Positions 10,363-22,034 of a stretch of DNA of 64,000 nucleotides are shown piece by piece. The notes beneath the pieces are model-generated. The model was not told the DNA's origin and searched no databases. It worked only from the letters and a program-made list of their open reading frames with translations. Source of the stretch: Oegoconia quadripuncta (lineage: Eukaryota; Arthropoda; Insecta; Lepidoptera; Autostichidae); the NCBI GenBank assembly GCA_949316235.1, contig OX438741.1, positions 17,175,124 through 17,239,123 of the forward strand, read 5' to 3'. Numbering within the stretch: the stretch's first letter is position 1; each line of letters opens with the position of its first letter. Both the position numbers and the translations under genes were made by a program.

Positions 10363-11458
10363 TAACGTTAACAACAGCGTTAAACAGAATATTAAAGAAT
10401 AAATTATTAATGGCGAAACCACTACTACTATACTTATGTTAACACCGCTTTATTAATATGTCCTCAAGAAATGTTGCTGTGGAGCAACAAAATCAGTCGG
10501 CAGGGGAACGTCGTCAAAAACATGCAAAATCAGTTCCAAACTCGGGACAAATTTATGCCAAATTCCCGTGAAATGTAAACGGGACTTGCTTATCTCTACG
10601 CAAATCGTTGGAAAGACTACGCTTTTGTGATCTGAGCAGTCGTGTTCTCGTGCCCACAGTTTGTATGTAAAGGCTGTAATATCACCAGGTAAGCACCTTG
10701 TTTTTCTGAGTAGAAAAAGAAATAAAAAAGTTCCGAACATACAGTCCAATCAACTAGAAGGTGGACATATAAATAAATAAATAAACAAATAACTAAATAC
10801 ATAAATAAATATATTTGCACATACACACAGCGCCATCTAGTTCCACACTAAGCAATATCTACATTACATTAGCATTATCTACATATAGCTACATTAGCAT
10901 ACATGGGTAAGTTACAACTATACCTTAGAAAACATTATTCTATTACTGATGGGTATTCTATCCTTCTACAAAAAATTAAGAACTGTAAGATTACAGGAAG
11001 TTACAACACAAAAATTATGTATTTTTACTGGACTATCAAATAGTCCAGTAAATCAAAGGCAAATTAACGTAATATGGAAAGACGCACTCCTGGCACATTC
11101 AGTCACGGGATGGGTGACCACTAGTGGCTTTTAAACACGAGTGTTTTCGTCTTTCGATGGGCACGTTAAAAACTCAAGATTTTAAATTTCTGAGTTATCG
11201 TATCGTAAGTAACTTACTAATTAAACAAAAACAAATAGCATCCCACAATTTCATTGTTTATCAAAGGATTATACCTAAATATTCGCGAAGTTTTCTCCAA
11301 ATTAAGCGCAATTGTTTTCGCTAAAACTTTCACTGGACAGCGGGGCCGTGCTAATGTACACTGGCTCGAACTGCTGAAAGTGACGTCAAGGTGGAACTTC
11401 TCTAACGGCGCCATTGATAGAGATGGGACTGTGGAGACCGAACCGCCGGTATCCTTCC
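10363..11458. other. Spacer with a SINE A remnant and a small hairpin
   Basis: 10805-10855 (inverted) matches the tail of SINE A (CACACAGCGCCATCTAGTTCC). A short perfect hairpin lies at 11024-11052 (TTTACTGGACTA / TAGTCCAGTAAA, loop TCAAA). A minus-strand frame at 10453-10749 is open for 98 codons but matches nothing I know, so I do not call it a gene. Confidence 0.4.
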
Positions 11459-12107
11459 ATTTGGCAACATAATATGTTTCGTCAAATTAACTTCCCAAAA
11501 AACTTATTGCACTAGTTTCATTTCCCAAAGGAATCTTTAGCAAATTTATATTTCACTTGGTCAAATATGAATTATTTTGTAAAAAATTATATTCCAAAAA
11601 GAAGTTCGTTCAAATTTTTATTTTGATATGGGTGAAAATTGTAAAAATATGAAAAGTCTGATTGATATAAATCATTATTATTATAATTATTACCTAGGTA
11701 TATATATACCTATACGGACTTTAACGGTTAAATTGTCACTTCACACAATCAGAATAAACAAGTAAGTACAATAATTAAGTACAATGTTACGTAAGCTAAA
11801 TTAGAACTGTGACTCCAACAGAGCGCGAGCCGAGCGAGCGAAGCGAGCGTGCCGCGGCATCGGGCGGCGAAGCGCCGGAATTGATTTGTATAATAACAAT
11901 ATAATTTTGGGAAGAACATGTTATGCCAAACCATATTTGACTACATAATACTTGCTATGTAATTATTTGTTAAACAATAAATTGCCGAAGATAGTATTGC
12001 TAACTGTGAAATTGCGAAAAGTTGTTTTGCCAATTGTTTTTTTGCCAAAGGAAAATTTGGGAAACATACTTTGACATGTGATACTTTGGGAAACGCTTTT
12101 TGGCCAA
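11459..12107. repeat. Two opposed arrays of a 15-bp phased TTTG motif
   Basis: On the plus strand at 11936-12107, (A/T)TTG or a close variant recurs every 15 bp about eleven times, e.g. TTTGCCAAAGGAAAA, TTTGCCAATTGTTTT, ATTGCGAAAAGTTGT; two units are 14 bp. At 11459-11560 the same motif lies in the opposite orientation (GCAAA, CCCAAA words) with looser spacing. Between them are AT-rich sequence and a GC-rich block at 11820-11880. The array reads as a short minus-strand ORF with five-residue periodicity, but I treat it as a non-coding repeat. Confidence 0.7.
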
Positions 12108-12594
12108 AAATTTGTAATCCCTAACCTCCGATACCACAACGCATCAACTAATCGATACCAATCTCGAAAAAACGTTGCCGAAAAATCATTTCTGTTTATC
12201 AAATTCGACTGACCAAGTGCTGGAATAATTTCAATCCACCAAAATTAAACTAAAGTTCGTATGGAAATATCTCTGAATAATTTCGCTTCGTGACAGTTCC
12301 GATTCATTATACTGACAGTGAGTTTCTACTACTGTTGTGCATATTTTCATTTCGCATTATTTTTAACCGACTTCAAAAAAAGGTTTTCTGAACTTTTCTA
12401 ATTACGAGCACCCAAAATAACGTACTTCTTTTTTTATTTATTTTCTTTTTGAAAGATTTACAGACTTTTATAAACGATAGAACAAAAACTTATCAGTAAA
12501 GACAATGCTTATAAAAAATCTATAAACATGGAGAGTAAGTAACACACAGCAATATTAGGTGAGTATGAGTAAGCCTTACAAATAAGAATGGAAC
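12108..12594. other. Spacer, nothing firm
   Basis: ACCGACTTCAAAAAAAGG near 12366 recurs inverted near 20350 and is a common repeat word. No gene is visible. Confidence 0.3.
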
Positions 12595-12750
12595 TATGTT
12601 ATGGATGTTTTTCATCTATATATGTATTTATTTGTGTAGTAAAAATGTATTTGTGTAGTATATCAATCAACTGGTATCCACAACACAAGCCTATAGTTGT
12701 TTAATGTGGAACTAGATGGCGTTGTGTGTATATCCAAGGATATTTATTTA
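12595..12750 (+). repeat. SINE family A, 5'-truncated
   Basis: It starts within the body (GTTATGGATGTTTTTCATC) and runs to AGATGGCGTTGTGTGTATATC and an ATTTATTT tail. The tRNA-like head is absent. Confidence 0.8.
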
Positions 12751-12814
12751 TTTATTATATATTTTTAATTGTTATTTAAAATCAAATTTTATGTAAAATC
12801 AAAGCCTGATTTTA

Positions 12815-12972
12815 AAAGTGCAACCCTTCGAGTTTCTTGTTCTTCTCAGGGGAAAATTTCATTTTGAACAAGCAGTAGCTTAAAAAATTTAAAATTTGCT
12901 ATGTAAAATTGACTATTTTAAGTGTACTCTGTGTACCTACAAAATAAAGCATTTTTGACTTTGACTTTGACT
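12815..12972 (+). repeat. LINE family E 3' end with (TTTGAC)n tail
   Basis: GAGTTTCTTGTTCTTCTCAGG, GAACAAGCAGTAGC and CCTACAAAATAAAGCATTTT are followed by TTTGAC repeats. This is the diagnostic 3' end of family E. Confidence 0.8.
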
Positions 12973-13362
12973 ATTGGTAATTGCGAAATTTTACAATGAA
13001 AAGGGGTAAGAACAAAATCAAAAGAAAAATTGGCACGCACAGTTGGATATCGTCAAGTAACACGATCCTGCCCGTCTAAGAAATCTTTGACACTAGCATT
13101 CCGGTGGTAAACCGTTAAAATTTTTGTAAGCTCGTTATAAGAAATGAATTCTATCTATAATTGGTTCTTGTGGATGGTATATTAAGAACAGGGCGTTGTC
13201 TAAGTTGCAATTCATTTGTACGTAAAGATATTCTAGATAATAATTAAGAACAATCAACGGATCCATTCGCAATACTGGCTAGATAGATATGACATTTTTG
13301 TTCTGTAACTTTAATTTAATTCGTTCAGAAATAATAATCATAATAAAAAAAAGAAATAATAA
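12973..13362. other. Spacer, nothing recognised
   Basis: No ORF of note and no terminal repeat or tandem structure. Confidence 0.3.
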
Positions 13363-13643
13363 AATTGGGTTTACGATTCGGAGGTCGCGGGTTCGATCCC
13401 CAGCGGGATACATGTTTAAGTACTCGGTTTGGTTGGTGGTAGGGCATTTTAAATCTTATCTAAATCTGCCGCCAAGCAGCAATGTTAATAGCATTGTTGG
13501 GCTCCGGTTGTCAGAGATAAGATAGTCAGTCCTCCAAATGTGTTGGGGTTTCCGGGTCAGTACGCTTCCACCTTCGACCTCATCTTCACTTGACATCAGG
13601 TGTGATTGAGGTTAAGTACCAACCCGTTGTGCATAAAAAAAAA
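13363..13643 (+). repeat. SINE family C, copy 4 (5' truncated, internal deletion)
   Basis: It begins at TTGGGTTTACGATTCGG, keeps the B-box-like GGTTCGATCCCC, and lacks the GTCCGCCTGGCTAGC block that full copies carry after GCATTTTAAA. It ends with A9. Confidence 0.88.
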
Positions 13644-14519
13644 CCTGGAAGGAATTTAATCATGATTTCTTACATACAAACACGTACGTACTGTTATACG
13701 GGTTTAGGGAAATGGGTTTTTTAAAAAAAACCGCTTTCACTCGCGACAATATATAATATTTATATTGGATAAGGAATTATTTATCACGAGAGAACTTAGT
13801 TATAATTATCCTTAGGCAACCGCGCTGTTCGGAGGTTTGATACAGACTGAGCTATCGTCAGGTCAGACCCATCTTCCCAAGCATCTAAACGCTGAGCTGA
13901 CAGAGTGAACTGCCAGGGCAGCACTAACGTCTACAGAGCCGGGATATAACAGTACGCTCTATTAGTGTCCGTTACAATACCCACGAGAAGAGACGGGTTG
14001 CTCATATTCTAACCACACCGCCAATGAATAAATTCATGACTAAAGAATAAATGACATGAATAAGTGACACAAATATTGACCTTCAGCGGGATTCGAACCT
14101 GCAACGAAATCAAATTCAAAGGCTAAGCGACTAGATGAACCGGCCGTCGTCGACCAATTAATTTGAATCTTATTCAATTTCAATAAAATTATAATAAACA
14201 AATTTACACTCAGACGACAAGAGACGTCATAAAATTTATTAGCAATGAAAAGTCAAAAGAATAATTTATAATTTGGTTGACATTGGACGGTTGGTATAAG
14301 ATTACAATATTAATGATTTATATTGACTAATTTGTAATGACCTTTGAATTAATATTTAGACGGTATTTGAATCGATTTACCGAGTGATCTTCTATGTCAT
14401 TCTTGTTATTAGTAATTACTATTCATCATTATTATGAATCTACTGGAAGCTTGTATCTTTACCCTAAGGTTTGCATGGAAGAAATCACTGTTAGCTATAA
14501 GGCCGCGTTTTTGTGCGAT
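13644..14519. other. AT-rich spacer
   Basis: No coding sequence is supported. A fragment reading CAGCGGGATTCGAACCTGCAAC at 14084-14105 is a lone inverted SINE B-box relic. Confidence 0.35.
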
Positions 14520-14596
14520 TAATAATGTACGCTGTATTCTTCATGTAGCTTTTGTTAATTGTGCAATAAAGAGTATTTGTTTGATTGAATTGCTTG
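14520..14596 (+). repeat. LINE family K 3' tail
   Basis: TTGTTAATTGTGCAATAAAGAGTATTTG followed by TTTGATTGAATTG (AATAAA signal plus a pentamer-like tail) recurs inverted at 30828-30900 and related at 51150. It is only the 3' end of a non-LTR element. Confidence 0.5.
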
Positions 14597-14795
14597 GTGC
14601 GGGAAATTGCGCAACGACTTCTCGTCCAAAATGTGCTTGTGCTTGAAGACGAGTCTTTAATCAATGTGTGTTACTAGTGATGATTTAGGGTACTGAAAAG
14701 TAGTCACTATGGGCCTCTTAAAAAAGCTCAAAGTCCCGCAATGGGCTGTGGCGGGCGATGCTTAGCGTTTTACTACGTGATCGAATCAAGAATAT

Positions 14796-15116
14796 AACCG
14801 CCTCCGTGGCTCAATGTAAACAACATTGGGTTTACACTTCGGAGGTCGCGGGTTCGATCCCCAGCAGGGTACATGTTTAAGTACTCGGTTTGGTTGGTGG
14901 TAGGGCATTTTAAATGTCCGCCTGGCTAGCTACCACTATCTTATCTAAATCTGCCGCCAAGCAGCAATGTCAATAGCATTGTTGTGTTCCGGTTGTCAGA
15001 GATAAGATAGCCAGTCTACCAAATGAGATACGCTTCCACCTTCGACCTCATCTTCACTTAACATCAGGTGTGATTGAGGTCCAGGTCAAGTACCAACCTG
15101 TTGTGCATAAAAAAAA
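14796..15116 (+). repeat. SINE family C, copy 5
   Basis: Head ACCGCCTCCGTGGCTC, body and A-tail are present. There is a deletion near 15020 (the GGTTTCCGGGTCAG block is missing) and a small duplication (GAGGTCCAGGTCAAG). Confidence 0.9.
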
Positions 15117-15510
15117 GAATGATGAAGTTCGTAGGCGGATGAAGGTCGCTGACATAGCCCAGCGGATTAGCAGGTTGAAGTAGCAGTGGGCAAGGCACAT
15201 AGCTCGAAGAACTGATAGCCGATGGGGCATTTAAGTTCTCGAGTGGAGACCACGCAACGGCAAACGTAGCTTAGGACGTCCACTAACAAAAGGTGCAGAC
15301 GACCAGGTCGATACCGATGCCCATAGAGAAAACGTCGTATTGCCAAGCGAGCGATGCGCCAACCAACCACACGTCGGAACGTAATCGATGACGATAACGA
15401 TGGAGTCACAAAATAAAGGTCGCGGGAAATCATGGATGCATGGCGCTTCCAACCGGACACTCTGGAATTCTATAGGGGAAGCTTATGTTCAGCAGTAGAC
15501 GTCTGATATG
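15117..15510 (+). pseudogene. Non-LTR retrotransposon ORF C-terminal relic
   Basis: Translated with stops and shifts, the plus strand reads MKVADIAQRISRLK, QWARHIARRTDSRWG and then VEWRPRNGKRSLGRP-like words. This is the zinc-poor tail following the RT in RTE-like elements of Lepidoptera (from memory). In-frame stops show it is dead. The end, GGGGAAGCTTATGTTCAGCAGT, is the usual 3' UTR wording and recurs at 18820. Confidence 0.65.
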
Positions 15511-15922
15511 ATGGTTCATACCATCAAATTGAAGGATATTTTTCGGTTTCGGTATCATTATCGACTAGTCGTTCCCATCTCTATTACAAACTGGGGAACT
15601 GTCGATGGAATTCCTTTCACCTGATAGAACGGTTATTAGCCAATTCGAAGCCAATTCGGATCCTAATAGAGGTGCAATAAAAGGGTCCTCTCTATTTTTT
15701 TCCGTTCATTCGTCGAAAAGGTAAAAATAGAATTTTCTTATTCAATTTACCCCCGTGAGGTGGCCTGAGACGATTTTATTTCTTGACTCTTACGAGTATA
15801 CTTCGTTTCGTTCTTTTGTTCTGTTGAGCTTTTGCTAACTATCGTAGACAGTTATCTGCGAATTCGGAAGACCTATTACCACGTAGCCTTCCTTTGTAAC
15901 ACGGTTTTAGCATAGACTTATA
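15511..15922. other. Spacer, nothing recognised
   Basis: No ORF, repeat or terminal structure that I can support. Confidence 0.3.
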
Positions 15923-16358
15923 TACACTGCTCAAAAGATTTAGCGGAACAAGATTTCAAAGTAGAACTAAAGTGTTTGCTTAAGGTTTTAATTATAACTG
16001 GCCACTAAATAATGTAGAGGCATTGTCGAAGAAATTAAAAAACAAAAGAGCATCGGCGTTTTTGTTAGTAGTTCTCAATAAAGTGACCAAGAGTCTATGA
16101 ACACCTAAAAACAAAGTGACGCCATTGAATTTTCTTTGCTTGCTAATCACAGAAATCACATTTAAAGTGTGTTTTCAAGTTTTTAGAATCTTAACAGAAA
16201 TTGAAGTGAGTCTTTTGAGTATTGTTATTCATTGAAGCGAGTGAGTTTACGTTATAATGCGAGATCTGCCTGAATTGCAAGTCTCGCGAGTTATATTTGG
16301 CTTGAGCTTTTATAGAAAGGACTAAAATCTTGTTCCTCTAATTGTTTTGAGCAGTATA
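15923..16358. mobile_element. Tc1/mariner-like non-autonomous element
   Basis: The left end TACACTGCTCAAAAGATTTA and GGAACAAGATTT are matched by the inverted right end AAATCTTGTTCCTCTAATTG...GAGCAGTA. The inverted repeats are about 33 bp with a few mismatches, flanked by TA. Inside, an ATG at about 16257 opens MRDLPELQVSRV, which resembles the N-terminus of Tc1-type transposases but stops quickly. The element is therefore an internally deleted derivative. Confidence 0.75.
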
Positions 16359-16949
16359 TTACTGTATATGGACCGAGTCGATTAAACAATCAAAATACCA
16401 CTTCATTGGTGTTAAAACGGGAGTTTGGAACCAATGGGAACTCGATCACACACCGACTTTTCGACATCACACTGCACTCACCGCGTTTCAAAATCTCCCT
16501 GTTTTAAAAATTAAAATTCTTTATTACGTTATTAAACACTATAGAACCCACAAATCTTTACAATGGTTGGTATAATGTTTAAACAAATATTGTCCTTATG
16601 GCTTTATTATCAAGATTCATATGTTAATTAAACTCTGTCTCCTACACTAGTCCTAGACCCGTATCACAAGAAGACAGTTACCTTGGATAAAGAAATAGCC
16701 AAGTTACATGATGCGAATATTATGGAATTTATCGTATAGTTAAATTTAAAGAAAAAAATTAAGAAATGACAAAAGAAGGTGAATATGTAACATTCAACCC
16801 AACCGATTTTGAGGTCTCTGCAACTGTAGTTTTATGTGAATGCATGTGAGTATTAACATATTATGTATCTGTATTAACATATTTGTCCTGTATAGCGTTA
16901 TAATTTTCTTGTTATTATTAATATTGTAACTGTTATAAATAATAATAGT
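16359..16949. other. Spacer, nothing recognised
   Basis: AT-rich, with no supported gene or repeat. Confidence 0.3.
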
Positions 16950-17203
16950 AAATAAACATGGTTAGACATACTCACAGCGCCATCTAGTTCCACAGTAAGC
17001 AGCTATAGTCTTGTGTTGTGGATACCAGCTGGTTGATATACTACATAAATATATTAAATATATTACTACATAAATGAAAACATCCATAACTCGGGTACAC
17101 ATGTCCGTTTCATAACACAAACATATGCCCCTAGCGGGATTCGAACCCGCAACCTTTTGGTATAGTGGTCAGAATTGCTAACCACTACAGCAAACAGGTC
17201 GCC
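16950..17203 (-). repeat. SINE family A, copy 6
   Basis: Inverted full copy from the AGACATACTCACAGCGCC tail to AAACAGGTCGCC (head). The stretch around 17055 contains a short local duplication (TACATAAATATATTAAATAT). Confidence 0.88.
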
Positions 17204-17360
17204 AAATAGTTATATGTTATAGTATGTGTTAAATAAATATATGTCTATATCTATGTCATTTACACAAAGCCATTTGGCTCATAATTCATAAAGCGAACAC
17301 AAAGGCATGGATTTCCTTCCGGCGTCAATTGTTCCTAATTCCTACCAATCAATCAATAAT

Positions 17361-17671
17361 GTCCGCCTCCGTGGCTCAATGTAAACAACATTGGGTTTAT
17401 GATTCGAAGGTCGCGGGTTCGATCCCAGCGGGGTACATGTTTAAGTACTCGGTTTGGTTGGTGGTAGGGCATTTTAAATGTCCGCCTGGCTAGCTACCAC
17501 CATCTTATCTAAATCTGCCGCCAAGCAGCAATGTTAATAGCATTGTTGTGTTCCGGTTGTCAAAGATAAGATATAGCCAGTCCTCCAAATGTGTTGGGGT
17601 TTCCGGGTCAGTACGCTTCCACCTTCGACTTCATCTTCACTTAACATCAGGTGTGATTGAGGTCAAGTAAA
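17361..17671 (+). repeat. SINE family C, copy 6 (3' truncated)
   Basis: The head GCCTCCGTGGCTCAATG through GTGTGATTGAGGTCAAGTA is present. The terminal GTTGTGCAT and poly(A) are replaced by AAACAAAAAG. Confidence 0.88.
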
Positions 17672-17918
17672 ACAAAAAGTTAAATTTTATACTTGTAAAT
17701 GGTCAGTTTTTTAAGCGACCAGGCGTTCGGAATTTACAATCCTTTTATAAAAAGCCCAAAAACTCAAAAGTTGTTCTTTCTTTACCCGACTCCCCAAGGA
17801 AGGAGAGTAATGTTTTTTGAGCGCACGTATGTAGTATTGTTACCTCCTTTAGCTAAACGGCCTTGGATTCCGCTAGCGTAAGAGATAAGAAAAAGATACC
17901 TGTACATTCAGTTTATTA

Positions 17919-18322
17919 TACAGGGTGAAATTTAATTCATTTAAATCCAGTTTGCTGGTGACTTTACTCCTCATTACGAACAAATTTCCCTAAAGAACTA
18001 TAGTCGAATTCGAACAAAAAAATTCCGATTACCCATACAAAGTAAACCATTCCGAAGTAAACCATTCCGAGTTCCATACTAAAATCACCTTTAGTATGGA
18101 ACTCCAACAATTTTCGACTGAATTCGGCTATGGTTCCTAGTGGAAAGTTGTTGGTGATCAGGAATTTGGACTTACATACTAAAGGTGATTTTAGAATGGT
18201 TTTCATGGGTAAACAAAAACTTTTTGATCGAATTCGACTATGGTACCTTGGGGAAAGTTATTCGTAATCAAACGTGGCGTCACCAGTTAATGGGAATTAC
18301 ACGAACTCAAATTCACCCTGTA
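17919..18322. mobile_element. MITE family G, full copy
   Basis: The ends are TACAGGGTGAAATTT and the inverse AATTCACCCTGTA with TA target sites. The interior repeats related words in both orientations (CATACTAAAGGTGATTTTAG; GAATTCGGCTATGGTTCC), so the element is itself partly fold-back. Fragments lie at 5850, 35060, 47955, 48410 and 49245. A Tc1/mariner relation is suggested only by the TA site. Confidence 0.75.
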
Positions 18323-18527
18323 TAAATATATTAATTTAATTTAATTTATTTATTTATTTTCAAAAAAATAATTACAAGTAACAGTCTAATTACTAAAGTA
18401 CTTAAAAATTCAATGTTTAGACTCTGATCCTCGAACTAGGTCAAACCTGTGTCTTGAGGATCAGTTCCATCCCTATCCACATAGATAGTAGTAGTACTAC
18501 TACTGTAATAATAATAAATAAATAAAT

Positions 18528-18752
18528 AAATATTTCGGATACTTACGCCAATCATCTAGTCCCAAACTAAGCATAGCTTGTGCTATGGAAACTAGATAAC
18601 GGATAAACATACATAAATATTTATATAAACATCCATGACTCAGGAATAAATGTTCATATTCATCACACAAACATTTACCCGTCGCGAGATTCGAACCCGC
18701 AACCGTTGGTTTCGCTGACAGGGTCACTATCCACTACACCAATCGGTCGTCG
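18528..18752 (-). repeat. SINE family B, copy 1
   Basis: Family B has the head GACGACCGATTGGTGTAGTGG, the insert CTGTCAGCGAAACCAACGG, a B box GGTTCGAATC and the tail GACTAGATGATTGGTGTAAG...CCGAAATATTTATT. Its body is homologous to family A (GTGTGATGAATA, ATGGATGTTT), so A and B are sister families. This copy is full length, inverted. Confidence 0.88.
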
Positions 18753-20644
18753 TAATACTCGTACTGTGTCGGTTTTACCATTTATCGAGTCACAAGCTAT
18801 GGCTTTGATGGATATAGGGAGAGGTCCATGTTCAGCAGTGAACGTCTTACGGCTGATTTTATGATGATATTTAGATCAGTAATATTCCATTTCTAAATTT
18901 GAAATCTTATTATCGTTGTAATATTGTCAGGCATTATTAAAAAAAAACTTAAATTACCAAAGCACATAAAGTTCCTCCGATAATTGGTGTCAAGCCTGGC
19001 ATATAAAATTAACTTTACGACAGTTAGCATAGCTGAATACCATTCCGACAGTGTTGCAATAATGATCATATTTAAGCAATTTATTATTGTAATATAATAA
19101 ATTGGATATTTAGGAAACCACCAAGTATACCTAAGAGTTAAGGCACGTCTGACCAGCACCAGACATGAAAGATGTGCACTTTCAAAAATAGCTGTGGTAA
19201 TATTCGCCTGTAATTGCGCAACGTCTTTTCATCCAAAATACCTCAGTACTTAAATACGTAAGTCTTTAATCAATGTGTTTTATATAACAGCCCTGTTTTG
19301 CGTAATAACCTTTATCCCAAATGGGGGGTCCCAAAGCATTACGTTGAGTCGTTACCCATTCACTACTGCGGCTCACGTAGCAATATTTATGCATAGCTTA
19401 GCTTTATTATAGCCTTGTTCTTATTTTGTTAGTTTTAAATAGTTCTTAACAATGTGATTTCTAATAATCTAAATTGTTATGCAGCTGTTGTTATGTGTTT
19501 TAAGTAGTGAATACACTATTAGGTCCTTACCTATGAAATTGGCGTTTTGTATGAAGAATTTCATTAAGACTGTTTTATCCATACAAACATTTTTGATTTT
19601 TTTTTGGGAACGGCAAATCCAAATTTAGCTAAACTTTGTGTGTATTATCGGATAATATTAAATTAAATATAGGCAGTGTTAATTTTTAAAAGTAACCGCT
19701 TTATAAAAGTTTCAGCGAATCTAAGAAATGATTACGGGAAGCACATGAAAAGAGCTCTGTTCAAATTTTTTTATTATGTGATTAGCCCAGAAATTAAAAA
19801 ATATTTCTTGTGAAATTCTTTTTTTCCAAATAAAAAACAAATTTGGATATATCTTTGAATATCGCAGGAATTGGTGCATATGATTAACGAAGAAAAAAAA
19901 CTCCAATTTCATAGGTAAAGACCCAATATTTTCTTTCTTTCTATTGTCACTTTCCATCAGATGAGTTTGTGGTCAAGCTCTAGTTGAGCATAAAACATAT
20001 TTTTCGTTCTTTGATATCATAGGAAACAAACTTAACATTCTGATTTCGTAATTCCAAATTCAAAGGCTATCATCGTACAAACTCACCCCTCGATCAAACT
20101 CAACGTACATTTGACTGTTCCACGTACTTTTAGGGGTCCGTCAGATATAAAAATAAGGAAATTGGTGGACGTTATCCGACAATTGACATTATAGTTGTAG
20201 GAAATGATTATCCAAATACAGATGTGTAGTTAAAAAAATAATTGTCGATAGTATTGGTATTTAATAACTAAAAAGATGGTCAATCATATGAAAGTTTATT
20301 AAGGCACGATTTATAAAATATGTAACACTAGCTTGTCGCTTGTGGACTCCTTTTTTGAAGTCGGTTATAAAATAACAATGTCGTGCTCCACGTCCCAGGC
20401 TACCTCTCTGCTAAAGATTAATACAATAATTCAGCAGTTTAGACATGAAAGCCGAATATATGGATGTTATACTTTGTGCTTGAAAAATTCTTTAATTAAT
20501 GGTTCCACTAGGCCCTGTTTAACAAACGTGTTTTAAAACCACCTCAACATACATCTTTTTATCGTACTCACTACGTCATATTGCACGCCACACCTTTCCC
20601 CAATCACACAATTCTAAATTTCTTCGATTCTGCTCTCATGCTTT
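18753..20644. other. Long AT-rich spacer
   Basis: The only recognisable piece is at 18815-18875 (GAGAGGTCCATGTTCAGCAG...CGTCTTACGGCTGATT), a common 3' end of RTE-like elements. Several frames of 67-88 codons (e.g. minus 18893-19159, 19721-19957) show no family motif, signal peptide or splice logic, so I call no gene. Confidence 0.4.
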
Positions 20645-20758
20645 TTTATACCAATGACCTCAATCACACCTTATTTCAAGTAAAGATGAGGCCGAAGGTG
20701 GAAACGTAGGTACTGATCCAGAAACCCCATCTTATTCGGGACACTAGCTATTCTTCAG
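20645..20758 (-). repeat. SINE family C fragment
   Basis: An inverted 3' part with TGACCTCAATCACACC, AAGATGAGGCCGAAGGTGG and CATCTTATTCGGG. Confidence 0.75.
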
Positions 20759-21487
20759 CCATACCCAAAATTAGCTCCAATATTGCTTTTATCATCTGTG
20801 TGATATTATTACATTTAGTTCCTTGGGTGTTTTCTGAATTTCCAATTTATGTTATTAAATTAAATATAAATAACAGACAATTATAATTTAGTGTGCCCGC
20901 CCACGACCGACATTTTGCAGTACCGATAATAGTTTATCACCGATATTGTGACCGATATTTTGTAGGACGTGGGCGTTGAAATTATTGCAATCAGTACGTT
21001 CTATTTTTCTCCTACAAAAAATCTGTCACCGATTATCGGCCGTGCCCGCCTTATAAAATTTAATTATTTTCGAAGGATAGACCTGGGGCTCTACCGCCTA
21101 ACACAAAGCTATAGCGATACCCATAGCAATGCACTGTCTGTCTTGGTCATTGTGTTTCAATTTTTCATTTGACATTTGAATTCACAATTGTTATTTTAAA
21201 CTTTCAATGTCTACCACTGTTTATTAACGTAGTTATAGGTGACTGTACTAACAAAGATGGACCAGTGAATGTATGTATGTAAGTATGGATGAAATACAGT
21301 CTACATAGTCTAGTTTAGACATATTTGTCCTGTACATTTATACTATTGTAGCAACATAATTGTGGAGAGAAATAAAACATTTATTTATTACTGATTTATT
21401 TTGAAATAAAGAAAGAAAGAAAAATTTATTTAAACCCATCTCATGACACAAACAATCAGGTACAAATATTACACAGTCGAGACACAT
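20759..21487. other. Spacer with local repeats of an ACCGATA word
   Basis: 20885-21055 contains GTGCCCGCC twice and several ACCGATA/ATCGGT words, perhaps a decayed MITE, but the ends are not inverted. The rest shows nothing. Confidence 0.3.
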
Positions 21488-21880
21488 GCAAAAAATTACA
21501 TTACAAGGCCGGACGGTATGACGCTCGTGCCTTGGAAACTGGTACGGTCTTTGGTATGGGATGCAATCTGCGTCGATACCCTTACTCCTTTCCATCTTCC
21601 AAGCACAAGCGGTACAGCTGGTTCCGCTGCCGCCTGGGCAGAAAGCGTTAAACGGCGCAAACATGCCGGTCTCAGTGGAGATCACCTATTTCCGGCGTTT
21701 GGTGTAGAAACGCTTGGGCCGTGGGGACCGGGTGCTCACACTCTTTTTAGGGAGTTATCTGAGCGTCTGGTTGATGCATCCCACGATCGGAGGGCTGGCT
21801 AATACTTTGGTCAGAGAATCAGCCTCGCTGTACAGCGAGGCAATGCGGCCAGCCTTCTGGGTACCTTTCCACCAACCAGA
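21488..21880 (+). pseudogene. LINE ORF2 C-terminal relic (VETLGPWGP type)
   Basis: The open frame contains RPDGMTLVPWKLVRSLVWD, then VKRRKHAGL, then FPAFGVETLGPWGPGA and a RELSERLVD segment. This tail domain follows the RT in a family of non-LTR elements common in arthropods. A TAA at about 21800 is in frame, and beyond it the same frame still reads GQRISLAVQRGNAASLLGT, so the stop is a nonsense change. The N-terminal half of the domain and the RT are missing. Confidence 0.75.
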
Positions 21881-22034
21881 GACTTGGGGCTAGTTTTTTA
21901 TTTGTAATTTTTTTTTTTATAATAAATTGTATTATATTATAATAAGTTGTTTATAAATATTGTACATATATATGTTAATAAAATAAATTATAAATAAACT
22001 TTATGCAATAAAAATTACATTGTGTTTGCCATCT

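Noticed and set aside
9861..10442. Several overlapping frames of 64-128 codons
   Set aside because: They occur on both strands in a GC-richer repeat, end in a LINE D tail, and contain no family motif or splice logic.
10453..10749. 98-codon minus-strand frame, possible gene
   Set aside because: No recognisable domain, no promoter or splice sites, and flanking repeats. Not enough to call.
11963..12202. Minus-strand frame with five-residue periodicity, possible pentapeptide-repeat protein
   Set aside because: The A(D/N)LxX pattern is not met. The periodicity follows from the 15-bp DNA repeat.
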